Of a DNA stretch of 64,000 nt, positions 1 through 13,500 are shown piece after piece (position 1 is the first letter of the stretch; every line of letters starts with the position of its first letter). The stretch is from Puffinus mauretanicus. Lineage: Eukaryota; Chordata; Aves; Procellariiformes; Procellariidae. The notes beneath the pieces were generated by a model that was not told the DNA's origin, did not search any database, and saw nothing but the letters and a program-made list of their open reading frames with translations. The stretch covers positions 124,001 to 188,000 of the forward strand of contig JAJKFH010000246.1 in NCBI GenBank assembly GCA_023333565.1. Direction: 5' to 3'. A program made the translations under genes and the position numbers.

Positions 1-3000
1 AATTTGGCAAAAACCACACAAGTGGAGGACAAACTCAGTGGAAGATGTCAGCAGAAGTATTTAGAAATACTGTAAGAGCCCTGGTAAAATTTGACAAATT
101 TTACAAGATATGAAAAACTCAGTGGTAGAATAAAGCTGGAAGAATTTCTTTTTTAAAAGTTCTTTTCAACTGGGCTGAAGCAACCTGATTAACTCAGCTA
201 ATCTCATTCAAAAACTTTTTAAAAAAAGGTACTCCAGTTCATCCCCCTTCCTTTCTCCCTTCCCTCTCCCAGCACATTACAATATAAAAAAGCCTTTTTG
301 TTTTAATGAGCGTGCTCTGTTTTGGAGTGGCCTGCTCTCACCAGGAGACACTTATACCTGTAGCTGTTGGAGGACAACTCTGTCACCCAAACAGAGACTG
401 AAAATTTGCATTTGTTATAGTGAGTTATCAGGAAAGAAAAGTGGGTACTTGTAATGCTGGAGACAGCGCAGGTCAGGTACGTATTCAGAATATCTCAGAA
501 GCTACAGGAATTAATCACTACCATGAATAGCATCTCGTGTATACAATGCCAGAGCCTATTCTTGTGAAATCTTCCACAGGCGGGAAGTGGTTTATGCTAT
601 TGGCTAATGGGAATGTAATGGGAGGCGTTACATCTCCCTTAAATTATGTTCTGTCTCAGAATATAATCTATACGCATTTCCGATTTTGTGGATAGAGAAA
701 ATTTAGCAACCTCATTCCCTCATAATAGTTGTGTCTGTGAGAACATCCTGGACGTTCTGTTCGATTAATTTCTTAGCATCCCACTGATTTCAAGAACACA
801 CTAATAGAAAGCAGCAAGGAGAGTAAACACAAGTACATTGTAATTAAAGATTATTTAAGAGTGAAGGAAAGCAAACAATTTCAGATAAAACTCAAAAGAA
901 AGCCATGTTTCTGCTTAGGCACTTGCCACAGTTTTTCACATGATAGGAGAAAAATGCATTAGACTTCTGGGCACAGAGGAAACAACGGCTGTGATTTGGC
1001 TAGGGCTTATTGCGTTAATCACATTGACCTCATTAGCACCCTGTGCACTGCTCACTGCTCACCCTGTAGTACTCTCCCACTGTTGCTTATCTTAGACTGA
1101 AGTTACAGGCTTTGGGTCTGGGATCCTTTTTGCTTGGGCTGGTTACACAAGAGCTTACCCCCAGAGCAGAGAAATAACAAGTATAACCACCAATCAATTA
1201 AGATTAATTTTATTTTTGGTTAAAATGAGAGAAAATTAACTACTGTGCCTGCAGTGGTATTTAAGAAGGATTTTGTGTTTGTTTTTAAAAACACAGATGA
1301 TTCAAAAAACTAGAATCACATTTCTTGATACAGAAAGGAGTTGCCTACAACTTACTGTGCTCTTCCCCCTTACCTGAAGTGACCTACTGCTATGAAAGAT
1401 GTCCAGCAGACAGAGGGCTTGTGAGAGCTGGGCGAGCTGGGAAATTCAGGTAATTGAATTAGAGAGGCTGAGTGAGGCTTATTAGCTTGGGCACAGCCTT
1501 AGTCCAAAACTCGTTTGTCTCCAGCCAGGTCGTAAAATAGGCAGAGTGAACTCAAGTCTGCCAGGACGTGTCCATGTCAATGTGCTTTCCTCATTTCCCC
1601 ATGAAAAATGGCTGCTTCTTTCCTGTAGCTAGGCATGACTGGTCACTTGGCCACAGACTGTTAAAATAGCCCTTTAACATGCAAAAATGGTATTTTCACC
1701 TGATTAATATTCTACATTTTTTGATACTCATTTGCACTGAAACATTTTGAAAACAGCCTCTTGCCAGTTCAACGTGGAGCATGAAATATGGAAAGTTTCA
1801 AATGAAAAATTGTGTATCGCCAAAGGGTTAAATGCTACAGAGTGCGTGGTTATGCAGACATTCTTAATTGTAAAACATTAAAGCACTCATTGATGTCGTA
1901 ATCTGAAATCACCAAAAATCCAAATGCTGCGTTCTGAGCATGTATATTTGTTGTTCAGTAACACAGCTACGGCAGTCAAAAGCCAACAAAAGCAGAGATT
2001 TGCTTAGGCTTCTTAAAACAATATGTGAAAAATAGACTTATTACCCCTCTCCCCAATTGATAGTATTTTTGAAGGACTTTGCTTTAACTATATATGTGTA
2101 ATCAGGACACATGACATATTCCAACAACCTTAGGACCATACATATTACTGTCTATGCATTGAAAGGAGAGTGAGGTTTGTAGGGTCTAGCTGTTACGGCT
2201 GGAAAAATCAGAATTGTTTCCTGATACACAGTCCTCTCACCACATCTGGTCTGAAAAAATGGTCACACATGCACTTCCCAGGAGTTTAACTCTGCTGCAA
2301 GAGCTTGGCAACGTATTGTAATAACACTCCAAGAAAAGAGACTTCTTATTAAATATCGTATCTAAGGAAAACATTATAAGCCCTTGTAAAAAGTCCTTGA
2401 TGGACTATTTTGCAATTCCTTCACTTACATACGTATATAGAAACCTCTCCTCCCCAAATTTTAGCTCCTTTATTTTAGATTATGAACACATTATGATTCA
2501 TATATAAAACTGCTACCGAAAGTAAAGAATTTGCAGAAAGTGGGAAATCCTTGGAGTATTCTTAAGTTGGTTTCTGTTTATAGTGATGTCCTCCAATTCT
2601 GTCAGAAAGATCTGTAATATTAAAAGACATATAAAAGCCACATCTCCTTGGGAATACTCAGTCAAGTCAGATCAGCTGAAACTCTGAAGGCAATATACAT
2701 AACTTACAGCATTTTAAACCCAAGCTGTTAATATCCTGCTTTCAAAAAAGTGGTAACTCCATGAACATGACACTACTGCAGTTGTTTCTAAGGGAGCCCA
2801 TGTGGAAATGTGGATCAAATGCTGAGCACTTTAGAAAAATTGAAAATCTAGTCCTACCTCTGCTTCAGTGAAAATATTTTGAGATCCCATCTCTATGGTT
2901 TGTTACATTAGCCGTAGGAAACAAAACACGCACATACACAACACAAAATGTCATTGTATACATTTTACACAGGGGATCAAGTTGTGGATTTCTCTTCTAA

Positions 3001-4176
3001 ATTAAGCAAACACTGCAGAAGCTGAGTGAAAGCAAACAAGACATCATCATTTCTTTCTTAACCGACTCTAAATAGTAAAAAAAAAAAAAAGAATCAAACC
3101 ACAAAGCAGATTCCACATCTCCAGTCTTCCACATTCTTTGCCAGCTTTCTCACTGAAGCTCTGCGGGACCTAGATGTGCTCCTCCTGGAAATACAAAGCT
3201 AAGGCTTGTTCTGAAAATTCAGAATCAAGCTGATTATAGCCAGCTTGTCATGGTTTGTCCTTGTATTAGATTTCAACTAAATTCAATTACACAGTGTTCT
3301 CCTCGCTGCCAAGAGATGAATGGCAGGACAAAGATGAATGAACACAACTGCTGAAACTGATTGATCCCAACATGCAGGCAGGTTGATTAAAGTGTCCAGA
3401 AGCGAAATGAGGAATAGTATTCATCTGTAACTACTGGTTGGGTCTTCAATTAAATGCTGTTTTCACCAAATGCCAAGAAACAGTCCGATTCCTGTTGATT
3501 TTGCAAGAACATGAGTGCAGCAGCCAAACTGAAGCTTGATGAACTGAAATAAAACTTATTTTTACATCAGTCCACCTCTAGGTTTCTTTTCAATGGCTAC
3601 TTAGCTGCTCCACACATTTACTTGGAATAACCAAAAAGCATGTTAATAAAAGGCAAAGTTGAATTAGAGACTTACTGATAGTCATACAAGTCACAGGTGA
3701 ACAGACTGGAGTTTGTCTGATGACTGCTCCATCTTTGCACAGCATTACTCCCTTAACTCCCATGGTAAAGTGTGAAAATACTCAACTGCACACTCCTGAG
3801 TGGTTAGCTGCCTCTGGAAATATTTCCTAGTCTGGAAATACTGCATCCTGGTGGTATGGAGGCAGGCATTGATTAATGAGAAAAAAAAATCAGATACCTT
3901 CTGCACGTTATGGCAAGGGATCCTGTAATCACTCTGAGCCAAAGGCTGACAATTCAAATGCATCTTGATCCCCAGCCTGCTCAGACTCTGGCAGAGTGCA
4001 GAAATGTTGAGGAAAAGTGTCTGAGCACATCTTCAAGGGGACAGATATGTAAATCGCCACTCTACTCTGTCAAAAGCAGCATTTTCCATATGTAACCAAG
4101 GACTTGATGTGTTTTTAACCCAGGGATGATCCATTCCCAGATGCTGTTACAAACTGCATCTATTTCACCTTGCTAG
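1..4176. other. No gene recognised (AT-rich, noncoding)
   Basis: Stop codons are frequent in all six frames and the few open stretches are under 75 codons without recognisable domains. A 14-base A run lies near 3,078-3,091. I see no LTR, SINE or tRNA-like structure that I can name. It is most likely intergenic or intronic sequence. Confidence 0.6.
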
Positions 4177-4802
4177 CTATACATCTGGTTCATGTATTTC
4201 CAAAGCAGAGGCCAGATCCCAGCTGTCAGCCCCAAGTTTTAACTGTTTTCTCTCAACCATCTGTGGTTTCTTCTGCAGTGCTAACACTACTGTTTCTGGC
4301 ACCATGTTGGCTTTTGAACCTGTGTCCAACTTCAAACTAATAAGTGTCCCTTTACTTTCAGGCTGACAGCTCATTTGTCTTGTCCTGGCACACCATCCCG
4401 TTCTCTGAATAATCCTTCAAAACGTGGTGCTATCTTCTCCCTGGATCTATGCATTGCACTAATGCTTGCAAAGTCACACAGAGCAAGGCCATCTGTGCAG
4501 GGCTTGAGCCTTCCCAATCCTCTCCAATACTAGATTTTGCTAGGTTTTGTTGACTTGGCTTAGGTAATTTGCCAGGATCCACTTTCTGCATTTCCCCTCC
4601 CTTCTGAAATCTCTAACAAAGCAAGTCTTAACTGCTCAGATCTGTGCTGCACCTGCAGAGACAACCTCTTTGACCAAGTTAACAGAGACCTCAAACCTTC
4701 AAATGCTTCAGAGGCTGTCTTTCTCTTTATGTGCATTTGCTCTCTGCAGTTAGGGGGTAAAGTGTGGTTAAAGCGTTCTTCTCTTACCCTATGGATATTC
4801 AA
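4177..4802 (-). pseudogene. Decayed Ty3/Gypsy-like retroelement, gag-protease remnant
   Basis: Two minus-strand open stretches (4,802-4,560 and 4,374-4,177) separated by stops look like remains of a Gypsy-type polyprotein. The downstream one carries LKLDTGSKANMVPETV followed about 15 residues later by KKPQMVERKQLKLGA. That is the layout of a retroelement aspartic protease, with a D-T-G active site in a hydrophobic strand and then a K/P-rich link to the next strand. The upstream stretch is charged and helical-looking, which would suit a Gag C-terminus, but no zinc knuckle can be read. Reverse transcriptase, integrase and LTRs were not found nearby. Seen: the DTG context and two ORFs in the same order. 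Inferred: assignment to Ty3/Gypsy and its antiquity. A chance DTG in a random ORF is the alternative. Confidence 0.45.
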
Positions 4803-5011
4803 TGAATTTTAGTTCTGGTAAGGTTTTCTAAGCACGCTGTGTTTCCATGCATTGCTTCCACTACCGCTAGCATACGCTGTACAGATATCACTGAGAGCCA
4901 AAGACTCCAAGAAAGAACTGGAGCACGGCTCGTAAGTGCCTTGCCCTGCATCACATAAGTGCATTCAGAAGACAACAACCGGCCCCAAAAAGCTCCTGGG
5001 AGAGTGTACAA

Positions 5012-5409
5012 TCAAAAGATATGGTTCATTGCAAGACACCTTCTGACACAATCCATGGACTAACTCTGCAAATGCACAGAAGTAGCTATCTATCAACTTT
5101 ACCAGCTTTGTCCAAAATCTGGATGCTCAAGCCCCCCACCTCCCTGTGCCATTCCCCAGCAATTAGCCTTTGCTCATCTCATTAGTGCCTCCTAGCTGCC
5201 TTACCCTTCTTAACTCTGTGCGAGGAGACTAGGTTCTCAGCTCAGACTGAGAGTTTGACATGGCCAAAGGTTGTGATCGCCCTTGGCAAGCTGCTCTCAA
5301 GTGAAGCTCTGAGTCAGGAGAGGCTGCTGAGGCCTGCATCCAAGGTCCTCCAGGATCTACTAACAGGCCAGTGCCTTCCCACAACAGGGTGGCGGGACCT
5401 CTAGGATAT
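5012..5409. other. No gene recognised
   Basis: Short interval between the Gypsy-like fossil and the solo LTR. No recognisable coding or repeat signal. Confidence 0.5.
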
Positions 5410-5414
5410 CCCAC
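5410..5414. repeat. Target-site duplication CCCAC, left copy
   Basis: Identical to 6,018-6,022 and directly abuts the terminal TGT of the LTR. It fixes the left boundary. Confidence 0.8.
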
Positions 5415-6017
5415 TGTCGTGGTTGAGCCCCAGCCAGCAACTAAGCACCACACAGCCGCTCGCTCACACTCCTCCCCTTCCCCCGGTGGGATGGGGGGGG
5501 GAATCGGAAGAGTAAAAGTGAGAAAACTCGTGGGTTAAGATAAGAACAGTTTAATAATTGAAATAAAATATAATAATAATAATATTATAATCACAATAAA
5601 TTGTAATGAAAAGGAAAATAACAAAAAGGGAGAGACATAAAACCCAAGAAAGACAAGTGATGCAAATGAAAAACAATTGCTCACTACCAACTGACCGATG
5701 CCCAGCCTGTCCCCAAGCAGCAGCCGCGCCCTGGCCAACTCCCCCCAGTTTGTATAATGAGCATGACGTCCTATGGCATGGAATATCGCTTTGGCCAGTT
5801 TGGGTCAGCTGTCCTGGCTGTGTTCTCCCCCAGTTTCTTGTGCACCTCCAGCCTTCTCATTGGCAGGCCAGTATGAAAAGCTGCAAAGTCCTTGACTACT
5901 TAGCAACAACTAAAACATCAGTATGAGATCAATGTTATTCTCATCCTAAATCCAAAACACAGCACTATACCAGCTACTAGAAAGAAAATTAACTCTATCC
6001 CAGCCGAAACCAGGATA

Positions 6018-6022
6018 CCCAC
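6018..6022. repeat. Target-site duplication CCCAC, right copy
   Basis: Matches 5,410-5,414. The adjacent LTR end reads GGATA rather than the expected GGACA, so that terminus has mutated. Confidence 0.8.
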
Positions 6023-9000
6023 CCACCACATGTACAGCTCCCTTTCCCATCGCACACTAGAAATAAGTTGAATGGATCTCAGGCACATAAAGATTTTGAT
6101 GTGTGGCTTAGAAGTTCTGGAAAGCTGATGGCCCCCAGACTTGCTCATTCTGAGTCAGACAACTGAGACTTTTGGATTTAGCTAATGAAAACAGAGTATT
6201 TGGTTGGAAAAAAATTGCACTGAAAACACTTTATACACAACTTTACTGTGATTTCTGTGTATCATGCACTATCAACACAAGATGCAATAATGTATCATAT
6301 CTTCAACACTGAAGATACTGTGGACTAAAAAAACTACAAGCAAAAAAGGAATTCCAGTCTTGATGAATTTCAAGGAACTGGGTCTGAAACAGAACAGGTG
6401 TAAATATAGTCCAATTTCCCACTTTGTGCAGGGGCACCTTCCTGTCCCTCCCATCTCATGCACCTGTAAGACAGCATGCTGCCTGCTCATTTCCCAAACT
6501 CCAGACTCCACCTCCGCAAATAAAGAAATCATTCACAGAAGGAAAGAGGCAAGTAAGTGGTTATTCACATGTAACAAGTCCACTGATTTCCCTGCACACA
6601 CAATATGCTCTGCCTGATGAAATGAAACACAGCACTAACAAAACTAATGCATAAGTCCAATCACATCGTTTGTTAAAAGCAACATTGCAGATGTTTCACT
6701 CCAGTTAGGGGCTCTTTCCTGTATATGGCCAGTGTCAAGAAAGGTATGGTCACAGGACTAAGGGTTGCAAGAAGCATGCCATAAAAAAATTAGGACCCAA
6801 CTCCCGAACTCAGCTTAATCAGTGGCAGTGCTTCAGGCTTGTTAGCCACAGGTCTTGATGAAGCGGAAACTGTTTTCCACATCCATCATCTGAGGTCAGA
6901 AGTGAGAAGCAAATACCACTGATGCAGAAATGTCTACATATGGTGCTGAAGAAATAACCAGTGACTGTGCAGTGAACACCCACAGAGGAGATGCAAGATG
7001 ATATTGGACGCAGAAGGCATCAGTTGGTGCAAATGATGACAGCTGGGGACTTTGTGCATGATGAGACAGCAGCACAAGCAGATCTGGCCTCCTGGGGACC
7101 AAGGCACACGCAGAGCACTTCTGCTACTCACACTAGATGTAACGTGAGGGTACCCCTTGTTTTACAGTAGAAAGCACTGGCTTCGGACCAACCACAAAAC
7201 CTCAGATAGATGAAAAACTGATGGCCAGTCTTCTGAGAAACTGCTAATGGGTGTCTGCCCCTGTCGTTCTGGAATGAGGAAGAGAAGCCAGGGCAGCCTC
7301 CTCCCTCATTACGATCGGTGCTTGCACTTGAGAGGAGCTACCTGAAAAAGCAGTGTGAAATGGCAGTAAAGCTAAACCAGAGGAACATTAAATATCCAGG
7401 TGATATTTTGCTGATACAGTAAGATCCTTCAGTCTCAGTTCACTCCTTTATTGGGCCTTACAGCACAGACTTGCCAAATCTCTGGCTTTAAAATGAAGTA
7501 GAAAAAGTAAGTTTTAACTGTGTGAATCCCATCCTAGTACACTTTTCAACAAGGATCGAACGTGAACATATCCTTTGCATTTTAGCATTCACATCAACTC
7601 TGGGCTAGACAAAATAATAAATGTGTTAAAATAATTAGGCAGATTATTATTTTTTTTAAAAAGGATAAATTAAGTCACTAAAACTTTTCATTATGGAGCA
7701 GATAGGTTTTGTCAAAATAGTTAGCTGGAGAAAAAAATTACGTTCTGTATTTGTTTGCTCTGGAGATACCCAAGATATATCTTCCCAGGCTTGATTCAGT
7801 TTATGAAAATGATCTTTTGGGAAAAGAAGAAAATTGCAATACCCTTATATATCAGGAATTATAGAACTCTATAAAAAACGGGACTGGCATTGTTTCCAAA
7901 TCTGTGACTGTATGCAAGAATGAGCACAGTCCTGTAGAAAATACATTTGCACAGTCAGTTGTTAGAGTCTCATTTGGGCAGAACTGGAGTACTCCTACCC
8001 GGGCACATCTGCCCTGTAGCACGGCAAGAACTTGAGGGCAACAGCAGCTATGAAGACTCTCACAAAACATGAGTAAACTAAATACAAACCTCCAGCTGAA
8101 ATTGGTCTGTTCTATTTCAACACAGCCCCAAATGAAATACACAGAGGGAAGTTATAATATTGGGATCAATGAGATGAAAAGATGATGTACGAGAGAGAAT
8201 TTATATACTTTGAGTCCAAGGAATTGATCAGCTTTCAAGAGCTGGAAAAAAAATCAGTTAATAAGTTTACTTGCTGAACAAATATTTCCAGAGAGGTAGA
8301 TGTAGAAGAAATATCTGTGGATTAGTCAGCCTGTCATATCAATAGGTCAAATGCAGCTATACTCAACAGAAAAGTTTCACCTGGTTGCGAGGCTGATTAG
8401 AGTTTTCTGACAGCTAGCATATTAACAGAAAAACATGGGGTCGATCTCTCTCAATTTAGGTCAAAAGTTTAGCCCAAGTCAGAAGTTTGTCTCCATGTTT
8501 TAAAATGGAACTATTGACTTTCACTTCAAAATGACATTTTCTATTTTTTGCCCCCAAATCAGACAGTTAAAATTTCATTCAAAATGAAAGAAATTATTTC
8601 CCACTTGCTGAGAAAATAAAACATTCAATTTGAGGGTGGTAGTAATTCTTTTTGAAATTTGTATTGTTTTGCAAATACTCAATTCTCACCTCACAAAACC
8701 AAGAGGAAAATCTCTTTCATAAAGCTTTTTTCACAGAATAACAATTGCGATTTTTTATCCAAATATGTCTGTTGGAAAAAATGAAAACCCCAAGCCTCTG
8801 TGGAAAATGAAGCTCAACAGATTTCATCCCGTGAAGACCTAGTTAAAAAAAAAAAATCTCACCGTTGTCAGTCCCGCTGAATTTTGCGCCCCAACACTGA
8901 ATAACCCACATTTGTTACAAAGACGTTGCTTACATCCACCACAGCAGTAATGCAAGCTAAGTACGCCATTAAATGCTGAATCTAATTAATTACAGTCTAG

Positions 9001-10167
9001 CAAAATGTCAAAGGTCAACCACAAAATTTTCACATCTATTCAGTTTGACAGAAGAGATAATTTAATAATTTCCAGTTGTAATTCAACCATAAGCCCAAAA
9101 TAATTTTGACGGGTTTCTGAATGTCACATGTATAGTATATTTGCTTCGGTTCTTGTGTAACTGATAACAGCTGCATTTTCACACATTAAATTATTTGTTC
9201 TTATTGCAAATAGTGCAAAATTTTATTCACCATTCTTCAGCCATTAGGGAAAAAATGAAAAAATTATATGCCAAATTATGCAAATTGACATTGCTGATCT
9301 TTTAAAATATTGCAGGAGGTTTTTGAGATATATTACCAGGATAACCTCTGTTCACCAGAAAAACACCGGAGTGCTGGCTATCTCATTTCCATTTTATAGC
9401 CTGTGTTACAGACATAGGTACATTATATTTCAGAAGTATATAGCAAGGAGGCTTATAATTTATCCTCATCTGTAGAATGTGAAGTAGGGTTTTAGAGACT
9501 CCTGCTTAGGGCTATTTTGCAGTGCAACTTTGATAAAATTGACAACCTATCTTTTTAGTTAAAGATTTATAGGACACATGACTGCTTCCAATTTGCTGTT
9601 TCAACCAGAAGCAGCATTTTGTGTAGAAGACTCCCACAGCAGACATTGGGTGCAAGCATGACTGTTGAGAGGGAAGGGAAATGGCTTTTGCTGACATAGA
9701 TTGATTTTTATACCTAGGTGAACCTCTCAATCCCTGGGGCTGGCCAATGTAGGAGCAGGGTGTCCAGCCCTCCAGCTAAATTATGGGCAAGGAAGCTCAG
9801 GGGAAGGAGCATGCTCTCACTATGAGCAAACAAGAGACCTGCAAGGGCATGATTTCCACTAAATTAAGAATATTCGATGTCACAGAAAAGGGTACCACTA
9901 CATTACCCAAACCTTAAGAGCTCTAAGACAGAGATGACTCTCTCCACCCGCTGTCCACAGTGACCCTGTTCTTCTGGGGCACATCTCCCCAAGGCTACCT
10001 CAGCTCTGCAGTGAGAGCCTCTATATTCCCCCAAGTAAATTACTGGAAATTGGAGAACCTGATTGCCTCAATCCTCTGACATATTCCCAATACAGCACCC
10101 ATGCAGGAGCTAACTGGGCACTTGGGTACAAGCGCAGCATCCTGCAATTTATGCCCAATACAACTGT
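6023..10167. other. No gene recognised; AT-rich noncoding DNA
   Basis: Open frames are short and domain-free. At 8,500-8,830 there is an AT-rich stretch with an inverted pair TTTCATT/AATGAAA (8,573-8,579 and 8,583-8,589) that might be an old interspersed repeat. A run of A sits near 8,845. The 8,880-9,260 block is listed separately as a possible conserved element. Confidence 0.5.
8880..9260. other. Candidate conserved noncoding element
   Basis: A stretch rich in homeodomain-type AT motifs, such as CTAATTAATTACAG near 8,980-8,995 and AATTTAATAATTT near 9,058. It has no open frame and no repeat that I recognise. Such composition is typical of developmental enhancers in gene deserts, but composition alone cannot show conservation. 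This is inference only. Confidence 0.2.
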
Positions 10168-10262
10168 ACCTGCTCAACAAGGGTGTTATGATGATTAATT
10201 AATTCATCTTTGCAAAGCACTTTGAAAGATTAAGAGCTGCAATTAAAATGCTTGGCTTGTAC
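10168..10262 (+). repeat. MIR-like CORE-SINE fragment
   Basis: The series GTTATGATGATTAATTAATT followed by TTTGCAAAGCACTTTGAAAG resembles the 3' part of MIR-type SINEs, where a TTGTGAGGATTAAATGAG-like block precedes TGTAAAGCGCTTTGA. It is highly diverged and has no A-tail or target duplication left. Confidence 0.5.
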
Positions 10263-10513
10263 AAAGCTGAGACAACAAAATACTTTGGAAGAAAACAATA
10301 ACTGATAACTTTTAATATTAGTGCTGCCACTTAGAAAGAATGCACGGACAGTTGTAAGTTAATGAACTGTTTTTTAATGAATACTATAACCTGAAGGGAC
10401 AGAAAAAATGCAAAGATCTGCTAAAATATTCCGAGTCGCTTAACAACTGTGGATAGTATCCAGAGGCTATACCTGGCTGTAAACGAAGGATGAGGTACTG
10501 GTTTTGTATGCTG

Positions 10514-10549
10514 CTTACCAAGTCCAGGAAACTTACCAAGTCCAGGAAA
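10514..10549. repeat. Perfect 18-bp tandem duplication
   Basis: CTTACCAAGTCCAGGAAA occurs twice, head to tail, without mismatch. This is a recent slippage or template-switch duplication in noncoding DNA. Confidence 0.9.
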
Positions 10550-13500
10550 GTTTCTAGAAAGTCACTTATCTTTCCAGTATCTAAAAGTCAAGGAAAGTTA
10601 AATCATAAAGCAGATACTACACTCTCTGTCAGGAAAAAGCTGTAATATAGTGAAAAAATCTGCCCTGCCTAGGAACTGTGTTGAAACAATCGGTGTACCT
10701 TCAGTTCCGCGTTCTAAACCCTGATCAGTGCACAGCAAAGAAAAAGCCATCTTTTAATCTGCTAACAGTAATGCGAGTCCTGTTCTTTAATTTGTACTTG
10801 GAAAGAAAACAGATTTGTTCTCTTCAGGAAGAAAAATTCCCTACAGAGAAAGGGCCCTTGAGTAATTTCTTTTGCTACCAATGCTTTTATGTTTTGCAGC
10901 ACAGGTTGGTATCGTGAACCTTGAATTCCACAGTGACTAGAAAAGTAAAAGAATGCAACTGCAAATATATGTGCAAATATACTCTGGCAGTGTTTTACTT
11001 CCTTCCTTCCTGCAAAAAAACGCAGAAATTGCAGATCTCTAAGATTAATGGAAACTCAGCACTGAAATGAGCAGCATCAACTTATCTTGCATCTCTCAAT
11101 TCTCAGGGTACCCAGTTTCAGCCAGGCTTATGTGTAGGTATGACTCCGCGTTAGATAATTTGAAATTCATCCAAGGTAGCTCTGAAGAAACTTGTTATAC
11201 CTCTCATTACACTATGGTGTTGCTTACATTTTGGGTTGGATCCTTCACTGCTGTCAAATAGACTAATGTTATGAAAGCAAAAGAAAACTGTGTGCAACTA
11301 CAGCAATGAGGAATCCAGGAGCAGGTCAACAGCAGCAGATGGAATAACGTACGTGGCAGAAGTAGCACTGGTCCTCTCTGAAATGCCCATACCACACTAA
11401 TGACATAATACAAACCAATGTGCAATTAGAAAACTAGAGCCTGGAAACCTGTGCAGTCACATCTCTACACACTGCAATGGACCTGAACCACAAGGTGAAT
11501 AGCACTGTCCAAAGTTATAAATATTATCAAATTGTTACACATATATTCCATTCCGTTAGGTAATATTTTCAAATAGCTGTATATGTGATTATTAGCTGTT
11601 TATAATGCACAAATCATCTATAGTATACGGGATCCAAGCATTGCTCAACACTAGAGCATTCACTCCCTGATTTTATAGACCAAATTTATTGTTTACTATT
11701 TGGCTGTCAGATTTATACGGACATGCCGTGGACTACAATCATATATCAGCTAGAGCTGAGGAGTCAGTGTTGCTTCTTCTTCTTAATTAATCAAAAATAA
11801 AGACTATATTTCTCCAAGGACTGCAGGAGCTGCTACCACCCACCTCATTAGTGTCTCCAAATCTTTCTACAGCCTGACCAGTCTTGGCTACAGTACAAAC
11901 ATATACGGGCTGCCTACGCCAGCAAGTCCCAATCCAGCCAGATGACTGCAGCATTGGCTGGTCTTACAAAGGAACATAGACATGGTGCCCACTCCACTCA
12001 CCTATCTCATCATCAGAATTTCAGTCCCAGGAAAGCACTGAAGCCAGACACCTCTACGGCCTCGATGTGAGCAGTCCCCAGCAAATACCCTCCTAAGAGA
12101 TTTTCCATTTGCCTGCCTGTTACCGTCCCCACCATCCACTTGGCTAAACCAGTCTCACGACCAGCGTTTCTGCTTCTCTTCCAAAATAGCACGCACACTT
12201 TCACAGCAAAGCAGCAAATCCCGAGCCAGAGTCTCAACTTTCTGCTCATTTCCTCAAAGCTCTGTTGATTCTAGAGGGTGTTGCCATGCAGCAGAGATGC
12301 CAATAACTCCATTGCCACACACAATTCAAAGCGTATTTCAGAACACCTGCACATCCTTCACATTTTTATTGACATAGCTATCACAGGCTAGTAAAGTTTC
12401 ATTAGCTATACTTAAAGACATGATTATCATGTTGTGTGTTTATATTATACAGAAATAAATCTGGAAAGAATCTTGCATCATTTTCATCCATGAATGCATA
12501 GCCATTTACACATGGGAATGCAAGTATGCAATGTATCATATGAAATGCAAACTTCCCTACACTTTCCTCATGATAAGACCCTACAGGGACCATTCCTACC
12601 TTAGGGATGAATTGCTTCTCCATTCTTAATCATTCCTTGGCTATGTTTGAAAATACCAAGAAACCATCAGTGATAATGGCTTCCGATCTGGATACCTGAA
12701 TGCTTAGCAGAAGTCCTCAGCCGTGCAGGAATTTGCACTATTCCTGCACTTAATTCAGAATAAGAATGAACTGACAACAATCAAAATATCCCTTAAAGTA
12801 TATATTTGTGCAAAGATTTCATTTCATCAATTAAAACAGAACACCTTTTAAAATATCATATTGTAATTTCTCATCTAAATTTCAAAGCAAAAAATCAAAA
12901 AGCTATCTTTTAATGAGGTAAAAAGCTACTTCACTTTGATTTCTTTTATAAATGGAGTTTGATTGAAGTCTGTATGTTTCACAGAATGTTTTGATCTTGT
13001 TGAATAAGCAGTTTCTGTTGGAAAATTGTATTTTCATCTTTTCTGTGCAGCTTGGAGAAATTGGTATTGCTCTATTAACTTCAGTGATTTACAGCAAGTG
13101 AGGACCTGGCTTGTAAAAGCAGCAATCTTTGTCAGGATCTCATGGACACTTTTAAAGAGAAAAGGTATTGCACAATGACAGAGCATGCATTCTGGAAAGA
13201 TTGAGAATGGTGGATGCGCAGTAAATTACTTTATATTAATAAGCTTTGTTTCAGTGTCAGTCTTGGCAAGCCGAACAAAAGATAAGCCTTAGCAAAGAAC
13301 CATTCCAATATATGCCCACAAATGGCTACCATGCTATTTGCTTTACAAAACAGACTTCAAAATACTGCCTAAAGCCAGCCAGAAGGATCAAGCAGGGTCA
13401 CAGCAAGCCAAGCTACAGCTGCTTGAGAGAAAAAGCTGTATTTCTGTAAGTGAGGGCTGACAGTGACTCTTATCAACCATTAAACAGTGGAGACAGAAAC

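Larger units (their letters stand above)
5410..6022 (-). mobile_element. Solo LTR of an avian endogenous retrovirus, with 5-bp TSD
   Basis: The LTR body runs from 5,415 to 6,017 and is flanked by CCCAC at 5,410-5,414 and again at 6,018-6,022, a 5-bp target-site duplication. Read on the minus strand it starts with the GGTTTCGGCTGGGATAGAG-type end and finishes with a GGGGCTCAACCACGACA-type end. It contains a CRE-like GACGTCA, a TATA-like box, an ATTAAA polyadenylation signal and a TAA-rich microsatellite (around 5,570-5,584). No internal retroviral sequence adjoins it, so it is a solo LTR left by LTR-LTR recombination. I recognise the sequence from memory as a common bird LTR, but do not assign a database family name. 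A related copy lies at 41,701-42,282 on the other strand. Confidence 0.88.

Noticed and set aside
5570..5600. TAA-rich microsatellite as an independent repeat
   Set aside because: It is part of the solo LTR body, upstream of the polyadenylation signal on the minus strand.
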